From positions 1 through 5,248 of the forward strand of contig DPSB01000429.1 of the NCBI GenBank assembly GCA_003537495.1: a DNA stretch of 5,248 nucleotides. Direction: 5' to 3'. Both the position numbers and the translations under genes were made by a program. This DNA comes from Cytophagales bacterium (GTDB lineage Bacteria; Bacteroidota; Bacteroidia; Cytophagales; Cyclobacteriaceae). Shown piece after piece: positions 1-5,248 of the stretch; the first letter of the stretch is position 1; every line of letters starts with the position of its first letter. The notes under the pieces are model-generated. The model was not told the DNA's origin, made no database searches, and was given only the letters and a program-made list of their open reading frames with translations.

Positions 1-458
1 GCCACATACCCCGATGTATTTCCTTGACCGGTAACAGAAGTTTTTGAACCCACATTCACAATCGCGCCTCGCCTTTCACGCAGATACTTTAAACAATAAT
101 GGGCCATGAAGTAATAATGACCCGCATTGTTGTTTAAGGATTCAATAAACTTTTCGGGTGTTCCATTCTCAAGACCGATGTTATCATTCACACCGGCATT
201 ATTTACCAGACCATCAATCGGCCCCAGCACTTCAACAATCTCATCTATTACTTGCTTGCAAGCTTCGGATGTTCTGAGATCGGCTGTAAAATAACTACCC
301 TTTGTCGTGCGATCGGGTAATGTTTTGTTGGCTTGTGTGAGTTTATCTACTATAGCTACTTTGGCGCCTTCTTCGCTCAGCAGTTCAACAATTGCTTTTC
401 CGATTCCGCGGGCGCCCCCGGTTACTACAATTACTTTATCTTTTAAATGAAGATCCAT
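1..458 (-). CDS. SDR-family dehydrogenase, probable L-fucose dehydrogenase (3' part lies beyond the window)
   Basis: This is a short-chain dehydrogenase/reductase that probably oxidises L-fucose to its lactone with NAD(P)+ in the cytoplasm, the first step of oxidative fucose breakdown. Only about 152 residues are present, of the roughly 255-260 usual for the family; the C-terminus runs off the left edge. Visible motifs are the cofactor glycine motif TGGARGIG (13-20), D38 at the end of the second strand, which favours NAD+, NNAG (86-89), and catalytic N111, S138 and Y151. The catalytic lysine, expected at 155, is outside the window. The stretches LVNNAGVND, HYYFMAHYC and SKTSVTGQGNTSGY match, from memory, the characterised Burkholderia multivorans L-fucose dehydrogenase and its relatives. 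The start MDLHLKDK also agrees with that family, and the ATG lies 2 bp after the lactonase stop. That neighbour supports a sugar dehydrogenase role. SDR membership is certain, and L-fucose is the likely but unproven substrate. Confidence 0.85.
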   Translation of the reverse strand, partial: MDLHLKDKVIVVTGGARGIGKAIVELLSEEGAKVAIVDKLTQANKTLPDRTTKGSYFTADLRTSEACKQVIDEIVEVLGPIDGLVNNAGVNDNIGLENGTPEKFIESLNNNAGHYYFMAHYCLKYLRERRGAIVNVGSKTSVTGQGNTSGYV

Positions 459-460
459 AG

Positions 461-1282
461 CTAAAGATTGTAAAATCTTATGGCATTTTCACCCATGATG
501 GCCTGTTTTTCTGATTCGGTAAATGATTGAATATAATCCGTAATAAGTTGAAGTTGTTGTTCATAGCGTGCTGCTACCAAACATACCGGCCAGTCTGAAC
601 CGTACATCACGCGATTACTACCGAACACATCGAAGATTGTATCGAGATAGGGTTTAAAATCATCGGCCTGCCAGGCACCCCACTTTGCTTCAGTAACCAT
701 TCCTGAAAGTTTGCAATACACATTTTTATGCCGTGCAATGGCGGCAATATATTTTCGCCAATAAGTTATGTCGCTACCCACCTTCGGTTTTGCTATGTGA
801 TCGATAACTAGTTTTTGATCGGGCACTTGCTTTACAAACTCAAGCGTTTCCTCCAATTGAGGTTCTTTAATCAGAATATCGTACGTGAAGTTGTATTTGT
901 GTAAAGCTTTAACTCCCTGAATAAATTTTGATTGCAGCATAAAGCCGGCACCTTCACCTTGAACTACATGCCGAAACCCTTTAACAACCGAGGATGACTG
1001 AAAAAACTCCAGTCTTGATTTCAGATTATCAGCTTGCAGATCAACCCAACCCACTACTCCTTTAATAAAATTGTTTTGTTGAGTTAGATCAATCAGAAAT
1101 TGAGTTTCGGCCTCGGATTGATCGGCTTGCACCACCACGCAACCATCTATGCGATGTTGTTGCAATACCGGTTTAAGATCGGCAGGCAAAAAATTGCGCT
1201 GAATTATATGCATCGCATCGGTAATCCAACTATCGCGTTCGCGATTGTAAATCCAGAAGTGTTGATGCGAATCAATACGCAT
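461..1282 (-). CDS. Amidohydrolase-family sugar lactonase (COG3618), probable L-fuconolactonase
   Basis: This 273-residue cytoplasmic hydrolase of the amidohydrolase superfamily probably opens L-fucono-lactone to L-fuconate, the second step after fucose dehydrogenase. The full length is typical of COG3618 lactonases. The N-terminal metal motif HQH is at residues 6-8 (MRIDSHQHFW). GFRHVVQ spans 102-108 and DHIAKP spans 161-166. KLSG is at 191-194, and YGSDWPVC (227-234) carries the conserved active-site aspartate D230. All are hallmark positions of this TIM-barrel family. The start is set by the HxH motif, which sits at the very N-terminus in this family, and by 6 bp of spacing from the upstream FAH gene; the stop is 2 bp before the next SDR start. 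Family members hydrolyse L-fuconolactone, L-rhamnonolactone or other sugar lactones, and some older annotations call them 2-pyrone-4,6-dicarboxylate hydrolases. The adjacent fucose-dehydrogenase-like SDR is the main reason to prefer fuconolactone. Confidence 0.9.
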   Translation of the reverse strand: MRIDSHQHFWIYNRERDSWITDAMHIIQRNFLPADLKPVLQQHRIDGCVVVQADQSEAETQFLIDLTQQNNFIKGVVGWVDLQADNLKSRLEFFQSSSVVKGFRHVVQGEGAGFMLQSKFIQGVKALHKYNFTYDILIKEPQLEETLEFVKQVPDQKLVIDHIAKPKVGSDITYWRKYIAAIARHKNVYCKLSGMVTEAKWGAWQADDFKPYLDTIFDVFGSNRVMYGSDWPVCLVAARYEQQLQLITDYIQSFTESEKQAIMGENAIRFYNL

Positions 1283-1288
1283 ACGTTG

Positions 1289-2137
1289 CTATTGACCTCG
1301 TACTACTTGCCGTTGTTCGCCTAAACCTTCAATGCCTAATTCCACCACATCGCCTGGTTTTAAATATACAGGTGGATGAAATCCATGCCCTACGCCCGAA
1401 GGCGTTCCGGTTGAAATTACATCACCGGGTAATAGTGTCATAAACTGACTGATGTAACTTACCAGAAATGGAATTTCAAAAATCATATCATCGGTATTGT
1501 TATCCTGCATCATCTGGCCATTTACTTTCAACCACATGTGCAGATTATTGAAATCGGCAACTTCATCTTTGGTAACAAAATAAGGCCCGAGTGGAGCAAA
1601 CGTATCGCAACCCTTACCTTTTGTCCACTGGCCGTTGCGCTCAAGCTGAAAGGCACGTTCACTGTAATCGTTGTGCAGGCAATAACCGGCTACATAATCC
1701 ATTGCATCTTTTTCTTCTACGTAAGTGGCTTTTTTGCCAATGACAAATGCGAGTTCAATCTCGTAATCTGTTTTGGTGCTGTTTCGGGGAATCAACACGC
1801 CATCGTTGGGGCCGGTTAGCGCAGTTGTTGATTTAAAAAAGATTATAGGTTCACTCGGTAGCGGCATCTTCGATTCGAATGCATGTTTGGTATAATTGAG
1901 CCCTACACAAATCAATTTAGAAGGGCGCTGCAGACAAGGGCCAATGCGTGTGCCTTCACTTACCTGTGGTAATGCATTCAGGTTTGCGTTCACCCATTTC
2001 TCTAGTCGAGCCAGGCCATCTGTTTCTAAAAATGTTTCGCCATAGTCTTCGCCAAATCCAGAAGCATCCAGCATTTTGTTGTTAACCAAAACTCCGGGCT
2101 TTTCTTTGCCGGGTACACCAAATCGAAAAAGTTTCAT
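1289..2137 (-). CDS. FAH-family hydrolase, probable 2,4-diketo-3-deoxy-L-fuconate (or -rhamnonate) hydrolase
   Basis: This 282-residue enzyme of the fumarylacetoacetate hydrolase family probably cleaves 2,4-diketo-3-deoxy-L-fuconate to pyruvate and L-lactate, the last step of the pathway. It has the short N-terminal domain (MKLFRFG onward) and then the FAH catalytic domain from about residue 72. GLNYTKHA (79-86) includes the conserved H85. The divalent-metal ligands are E126 and E128 in DYEIELAFVIG (124-134) plus D157 in HNDYSER (155-161). KGKGCDTFAPLGP and the GTPSGVG loop follow in the C-terminal third. The start is two bases after the upstream SDR stop, and the conserved MKLxRFG beginning supports it. 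Genes like this are often annotated as ureidoglycolate lyase or 5-carboxymethyl-2-hydroxymuconate isomerase. No purine or aromatic-degradation genes are nearby, whereas a lactonase and two SDRs are, so the deoxy-sugar assignment fits better. The family is certain; the substrate is inferred from context. Confidence 0.9.
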   Translation of the reverse strand: MKLFRFGVPGKEKPGVLVNNKMLDASGFGEDYGETFLETDGLARLEKWVNANLNALPQVSEGTRIGPCLQRPSKLICVGLNYTKHAFESKMPLPSEPIIFFKSTTALTGPNDGVLIPRNSTKTDYEIELAFVIGKKATYVEEKDAMDYVAGYCLHNDYSERAFQLERNGQWTKGKGCDTFAPLGPYFVTKDEVADFNNLHMWLKVNGQMMQDNNTDDMIFEIPFLVSYISQFMTLLPGDVISTGTPSGVGHGFHPPVYLKPGDVVELGIEGLGEQRQVVRGQ

Positions 2138-2139
2138 AG

Positions 2140-2919
2140 TTATGTATTGAGCGTTAAAAATCCTCCATCAATAGGGTAGTCCGTACCGGTAATAAATGCA
2201 GCTTCATCCGAACAAAGATAAAGTGCAAGGTTTGCAATCTCATCGGGCGTTGCCATGCGGCCAATAGGTTGTGTCTTGGAAAGTTTCTCAAACATTTCCC
2301 GCTCCTTGCCGGGATAATTTGCTTTTATGAAGGCATCTACAAAAGGTGTATGTACGCGCCCGGGCGAAATGCTATTACAGCGAATGCCATCCTGCACATA
2401 ATCTTTAGCAACTGAAATTGTCATGGAAGCTACTGCGCCCTTTGTCATGGAATAGGCAAAGCGATCGGCTATTCCTACAAATGCCGCTACCGATGCCAGA
2501 TTAATGATAACTCCTTTTTTGTTTGACTTCATAAATGGAATTACCGCCTGCATGGTGTTATAAACTCCTTTTACATTTACCTGAAACAGTCTGTCAAAGT
2601 CAGTTTCAGTAGTGGTTTCCAGTTTGCCAATATGCGCAATGCCGGCACTGTTTACCAAAATGTCTATTTGCGCATATTGATTAACAATTTTCTGTGCTAC
2701 TGCTTTAACTTCTGCCTGCGTGGCTACATTGCAAGTATGGGCTTGCGCCAGAAAATTTTGCGATTTTATTTCATCGGCCACTGCTTTAGCTGCCGATTCA
2801 TTCATATCTAATACTTGTACCTGCGCGCCCTGTGCCGCAAGTTTGATAGCAATAGCTCGACCGATGCCACTTGCAGCTCCGGTAATTACAGCAACTTTAC
2901 CTTGAAGATTAAACAACAT
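2140..2919 (-). CDS. SDR-family dehydrogenase, probable 2-keto-3-deoxy-L-fuconate 4-dehydrogenase
   Basis: This is a complete 259-residue classical short-chain dehydrogenase that probably oxidises C4 of 2-keto-3-deoxy-L-fuconate (or the rhamnonate equivalent), giving the 2,4-diketo acid cleaved by the FAH enzyme encoded just downstream. The Rossmann motif TGAASGIG is at 13-20. D38 in VLDMN points to NAD+. NSAG (90-93) stands in place of the usual NNAG. The catalytic tetrad is N115, S143, Y156 and K160 (YSMTK). The C-terminus has the usual NSISPG segment and the TGTDYPIDGG end. Its start is 8 bp after the thioredoxin stop and its stop lies 2 bp before the FAH start, which indicates co-transcription. 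It differs clearly from the second SDR of the operon, so the two probably act on different substrates. Related SDRs include human BDH2-like 3-hydroxybutyrate dehydrogenases and 3-oxoacyl reductases, so the substrate assignment depends on the neighbours. Confidence 0.88.
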   Translation of the reverse strand: MLFNLQGKVAVITGAASGIGRAIAIKLAAQGAQVQVLDMNESAAKAVADEIKSQNFLAQAHTCNVATQAEVKAVAQKIVNQYAQIDILVNSAGIAHIGKLETTTETDFDRLFQVNVKGVYNTMQAVIPFMKSNKKGVIINLASVAAFVGIADRFAYSMTKGAVASMTISVAKDYVQDGIRCNSISPGRVHTPFVDAFIKANYPGKEREMFEKLSKTQPIGRMATPDEIANLALYLCSDEAAFITGTDYPIDGGFLTLNT

Positions 2920-2927
2920 GCTAAGAA

Positions 2928-3515
2928 TTATTTGGCAGCTTCGGCCTTAAGATACTCAATCATTTTTTTGCTGTCGTAATTTCTAACACCAACTTCTTTT
3001 TGAATAACTCTACCATCTTTAGAGATGATGAATGTAGTAGGAATGCTGGGTACCTCTAAATTATCTGGCAGATAGCTAGAGCGTTGATAAACCGGAAATG
3101 TATAGCTGTTCTTCTCGATGTATTTTTCAATTTTGGGTTTGTCACTATCACGATCCCATGAAAGCATAACAAATACGATGCTATCCGACTTTACTTTCTC
3201 GTACAAACTTTGAATACCTGGCATTTCGGCCCGGCATGGGCCGCACCAGGTAGCCCACATGTTTAAAAACACAACCTTACCTTTAAATTGTTCGAATGAA
3301 ATTTTGCTTCCATTTAAGTCTTTAATCGAAAAATTGTAATCAAAGTCAGGCTTTACGAGGTCAATAGTTTCTGGTGTTGCCTTAAAAAGCCCGGCCTCCA
3401 TGGCTGCACGCTGGGTAAGTACCGATACGCTGCTTAGCAATCCCGTAGCCTGCAACACTATAATCAGCAGTATGGCTGAAACAACTGGTTTTAAATATCC
3501 TATCACAAGCTTCAT
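2928..3515 (-). CDS. TlpA/ResA-like membrane-anchored thioredoxin-family protein
   Basis: This 195-residue protein is a predicted extracytoplasmic thiol-disulfide oxidoreductase. A single hydrophobic segment (about residues 10-30, PVVSAILLIIVLQATGLL) after a short K-containing N-terminus should anchor it in the inner membrane or act as an uncleaved signal. A linker follows to about residue 56. The thioredoxin fold begins with FSIKDLNGSKISFEQFKGK, typical of the AhpC/TSA-Redoxin-TlpA group. The redox motif WCGPC is at 90-94, followed by RAEMP with the conserved acidic E97. VPSIPTTFII (155-164) supplies the cis-proline loop (P159). Such proteins reduce disulfides in cytochrome c maturation or in exported proteins; nothing here names a partner. 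It heads the minus-strand gene run, 8 bp before the SDR, so it is probably co-transcribed with the sugar genes although no direct metabolic link is known to me. The start ATG is preceded by an A-rich CCAGAAAAA leader with no Shine-Dalgarno motif. Confidence 0.9.
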   Translation of the reverse strand: MKLVIGYLKPVVSAILLIIVLQATGLLSSVSVLTQRAAMEAGLFKATPETIDLVKPDFDYNFSIKDLNGSKISFEQFKGKVVFLNMWATWCGPCRAEMPGIQSLYEKVKSDSIVFVMLSWDRDSDKPKIEKYIEKNSYTFPVYQRSSYLPDNLEVPSIPTTFIISKDGRVIQKEVGVRNYDSKKMIEYLKAEAAK

Positions 3516-3635
3516 TTTTTCTGGTTAATTTTTAGTTTGATCGGTATTCATTAAAAAATCTGGCTTGGTTCTTGAAACGATGCACTCCAAATCTGTTTAA
3601 AATTAATAACTTCGAATAATTTTTTAAAGATTAAA
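3516..3635. promoter_or_regulatory. Divergent intergenic region with presumed promoters for both directions
   Basis: This AT-rich 120-bp gap separates the two oppositely oriented starts and is the only place for a promoter of the minus-strand operon inside the window. On the minus strand, CAGATTTG (plus-strand positions 3588-3595) differs at one fixed base from the Bacteroidota -7 consensus TAnnTTTG. A weak TTCG (3613-3616) lies 17 bp upstream of it, where a TTTG element would be expected at a slightly wider spacing. On the plus strand, TTAGTTTG (3532-3539) also misses the -7 consensus by one base but has no convincing upstream element and would give a leader of about 90 bp. The 6-bp palindrome TTCGAA occurs at 3611-3616. 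Neither promoter is secure, and no operator for a named regulator is visible. Confidence 0.35.
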
Positions 3636-5248
3636 ATGCAAACCCGAAGCGTACTTTCCTGTTTAGTCCTTATTCTGTTTACCAGCACAGGCTGGGCACA
3701 AAAAGTAAAATACAAAGATCTTATTGAGTTACTCAATTCCCGAAACTACGAAGTAGCCGAACCATTTCTAAAACGTTATCTAAAAGAAAATACCGATAAC
3801 GTGAGTGCCTACCTGTATATGGCTATCGTTTATCAAGATAAAGCCCAGCGAAACGATATCCTAAAACAGCCTGATGTACTGATAGATAATATCGACTCCG
3901 CTATTTTCTTTTTTGAAAAGGTAGCACCGTTGATTACCGAGCGCGAGCTTAAACGTAACGATAATAACTACCAGATGTATTTGCGCAGGGATGTGCGCAC
4001 AGCCGAGTTTGCCATAAAACTTTCGGATGTTACGTTGGACATTGAAACCAGGCTGAAAAACATTCGCGAACGCAAAGAGAAAGTCAAAAACCTGAATGAA
4101 CACTTCCGGGCAGCTGAACAACAATATAAATCCACCCAACAGATTTACAGTAAAATCCAGAACCAGTTTGCCAGCGATAAGGAATTTTATTTGCGGATGG
4201 ATGAACCGGTTACACAAGAAATAAAACGCCTGGGGTTAGTTTATGATAGTTCACAGACATCATTTAAAAACTATCGCAATGTGCTTGAAACTATGGGCAA
4301 GGTTCCCTACAATCAGGTAATCACACTAAGCGAGATAACAGACTTTAAAAAAGATGGTAATACAGAAGTTGATTTTCTAAAACACGACTTGCGCTTGTGG
4401 GATTACAGCAAATGGGCCAAGGCTACGATTGATGTTTACCAAAACGAAATTGTTCCGCTGCGCGATCATCTGGTTTCGTATGATATTGAGTTGAATAAGC
4501 TGACACAGAAGTTAAAAACAGATTCAGTCTCAGTAAAGAGTGATCTTACCAAGTTGTTGGATAAAATTTTGTTCAAACAACTTACCCGTTTTGATTCTGA
4601 TCCACTTCCAACAGGTGTATTTAATATGAAAGCTGCTGAATTGGAATATCAATCGGATTGGGTATCGAACAAAATTAAGCGCGATACCGCTGGCTTGGTA
4701 ACCCAACTTGAAATTCTGAAAGAAGAAGCTAAAGACGTTACCAAATTGGATAGTATCTCAGCGCGGTTGTTGGCGCGTGATTTTGATAAAGATACCAAAG
4801 ACTACAATCACTTTATTACCAAAGCATACGGTACTGAAACTGTGCTTAAAAATTATATCAAATCCACACATGAATTAGCACAACGCGATAAAGCAGCGCG
4901 ACTAAAACAAATTGAGCAACTTGAAAAATCGTTGCGCTGGCTGGTACATGGCACTGATTCTATTCCGTTGTTTACGGAAGAATCTCCGAGCCAATTTAAA
5001 CCATTGGCTATTGTGCCCAACAAGTTCACATTTGGCTTAAAGTATGTGGATTCGCTTGCCACCGGCTATCTTTATAACATCACACCTAAACACATACCTA
5101 GTGTGGCGGTATCATTTCCGGTGGCTGCAAACCATTACAAGAAACGTTATCTGCCAGTAATAAAAGCGCTGTGTTCCCATCCGCAACCTGATGTTTACCT
5201 GGCATTGGTGTACAGCGAAACCATGACAAAAGATGGTTACCCGGCAAC
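3636..5248 (+). CDS. Exported TPR-like and coiled-coil-rich protein of unknown function (C-terminus beyond the window)
   Basis: The plus-strand frame is open from this ATG to the right edge: 537 codons with no stop. The N-terminus is a good signal peptide: MQTR, a hydrophobic core at about 6-16, then a likely signal peptidase I cut after GWA (residue 21), leaving Q22 as first mature residue. Cys9 lies too early to be a lipobox cysteine, so I do not call it a lipoprotein. Residues about 27-70 (IELLNSRNYEVAEPFLKRYL and following) look like a degenerate tetratricopeptide helix pair. Residues about 120-215 and 345-435 are long, charged and almost free of proline, suggesting coiled coils or helical bundles. 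From about 440 the composition changes to a beta-like region with more prolines and aromatics (IVPNKFTFGLKYVDSLATGY), perhaps a separate C-terminal domain. The start is chosen because the signal peptide begins there; it is preceded by an AT-rich leader with no Shine-Dalgarno motif. It is transcribed away from the catabolic operon. I do not recognise the family; a periplasmic scaffold or cell-envelope role is a guess. Confidence 0.85.
   Translation, partial: MQTRSVLSCLVLILFTSTGWAQKVKYKDLIELLNSRNYEVAEPFLKRYLKENTDNVSAYLYMAIVYQDKAQRNDILKQPDVLIDNIDSAIFFFEKVAPLITERELKRNDNNYQMYLRRDVRTAEFAIKLSDVTLDIETRLKNIRERKEKVKNLNEHFRAAEQQYKSTQQIYSKIQNQFASDKEFYLRMDEPVTQEIKRLGLVYDSSQTSFKNYRNVLETMGKVPYNQVITLSEITDFKKDGNTEVDFLKHDLRLWDYSKWAKATIDVYQNEIVPLRDHLVSYDIELNKLTQKLKTDSVSVKSDLTKLLDKILFKQLTRFDSDPLPTGVFNMKAAELEYQSDWVSNKIKRDTAGLVTQLEILKEEAKDVTKLDSISARLLARDFDKDTKDYNHFITKAYGTETVLKNYIKSTHELAQRDKAARLKQIEQLEKSLRWLVHGTDSIPLFTEESPSQFKPLAIVPNKFTFGLKYVDSLATGYLYNITPKHIPSVAVSFPVAANHYKKRYLPVIKALCSHPQPDVYLALVYSETMTKDGYPA

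Larger units (their letters stand above)
1..3515 (-). other. Probable five-gene operon for oxidative L-fucose (or L-rhamnose) catabolism
   Basis: Five consecutive minus-strand genes are separated by 8, 2, 6 and 2 bp, with no terminator-like hairpin in any gap, so one transcript is the simplest reading. Four of them supply steps 1 (SDR), 2 (lactonase), 4 (SDR) and 5 (FAH hydrolase) of the non-phosphorylating pathway known from Xanthomonas and Burkholderia for L-fucose and from Sphingomonas for L-rhamnose. The enolase-superfamily dehydratase for step 3 is not in this window. The transcript continues past the left edge, where the dehydratase, a mutarotase and a sugar permease would be expected. 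The operon call is inferred from spacing and strand only. Confidence 0.75.

Noticed and set aside
1100..1324. Short plus-strand open frame of 74 codons inside the lactonase gene
   Set aside because: It lies opposite a well-supported gene with intact catalytic motifs and its product looks like no known protein; it is an antisense shadow.
1538..1819. Plus-strand open frame of 93 codons opposite the FAH gene
   Set aside because: It is fully contained in the FAH gene on the other strand, and its apparent hydrophobicity is a reverse-complement artefact.
1289..2137. Ureidoglycolate lyase or aromatic-degradation role for the FAH-family gene
   Set aside because: These are common automatic labels for the family, but no purine or aromatic pathway genes are adjacent, while the flanking lactonase and SDRs form a consistent deoxy-sugar pathway.
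2720..2905. Plus-strand open frame of 61 codons opposite the N-terminal part of the complete SDR
   Set aside because: It covers the region complementary to the Rossmann motif and is a shadow of it, with no sign of independent coding.
3636..3670. Possible lipoprotein signal using Cys9 of the exported protein
   Set aside because: The cysteine is too close to the N-terminus to follow a full hydrophobic core, and a normal signal peptidase I site at residue 21 explains the sequence better.
3551..3736. Minus-strand open frame of 61 codons across the divergent gap
   Set aside because: It overlaps both the intergenic region and the signal-peptide coding region of the plus-strand gene, and has no recognisable product.
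3861..4217. Minus-strand open frame of 118 codons with a hydrophobic-looking product
   Set aside because: The plus strand here is in the middle of a 537-codon open frame that starts with a good signal peptide. The hydrophobic look comes from reading Lys/Glu/Asn-rich coding DNA backwards.
4853..5062. Minus-strand open frame of 69 codons near the right edge
   Set aside because: It is antisense to the same long plus-strand gene, with no motif and no plausible start context.

Overview
The window looks like chromosomal sequence from a member of the Bacteroidota, probably a Cytophagales-like environmental bacterium. This is an inference. It rests on moderately AT-rich DNA, A-rich leaders without Shine-Dalgarno motifs at the starts I could inspect, the style of the proteins, and a large exported TPR/coiled-coil protein of a kind common in that phylum. 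No rRNA or other taxonomic marker is present.

Positions 1-3515 hold five genes on the minus strand, separated by only 2-8 bp, so they very probably form one operon. In transcription order they are: a membrane-anchored TlpA/ResA-type thioredoxin (3515-2928); an SDR dehydrogenase (2919-2140); a fumarylacetoacetate-hydrolase (FAH) family enzyme (2137-1289); a COG3618 amidohydrolase-type sugar lactonase (1282-461); and a second SDR, cut by the window edge (458 to <1), that resembles bacterial L-fucose dehydrogenase. The last four match four steps of the non-phosphorylating (oxidative) deoxy-sugar pathway. L-fucose is oxidised to its lactone, the lactone is hydrolysed to L-fuconate, the 2-keto-3-deoxy acid is oxidised at C4, and the 2,4-diketo acid is cleaved to pyruvate and L-lactate. 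The dehydratase, mutarotase and transporter are not in the window and would be expected beyond position 1. L-rhamnose is the main alternative substrate, because its pathway uses the same families.

Positions 3516-3635 are a 120-bp AT-rich divergent intergenic region that must hold promoters for both directions. From 3636 to the right edge, the plus strand carries one long gene that is open to the end of the window. It encodes an exported protein with a signal peptide, a TPR-like N-terminal part and a long charged helical region. I do not recognise its function.

There are no RNA genes, mobile elements, CRISPR arrays or clear rho-independent terminators that I can support, and no gene-free stretch longer than 300 bases.
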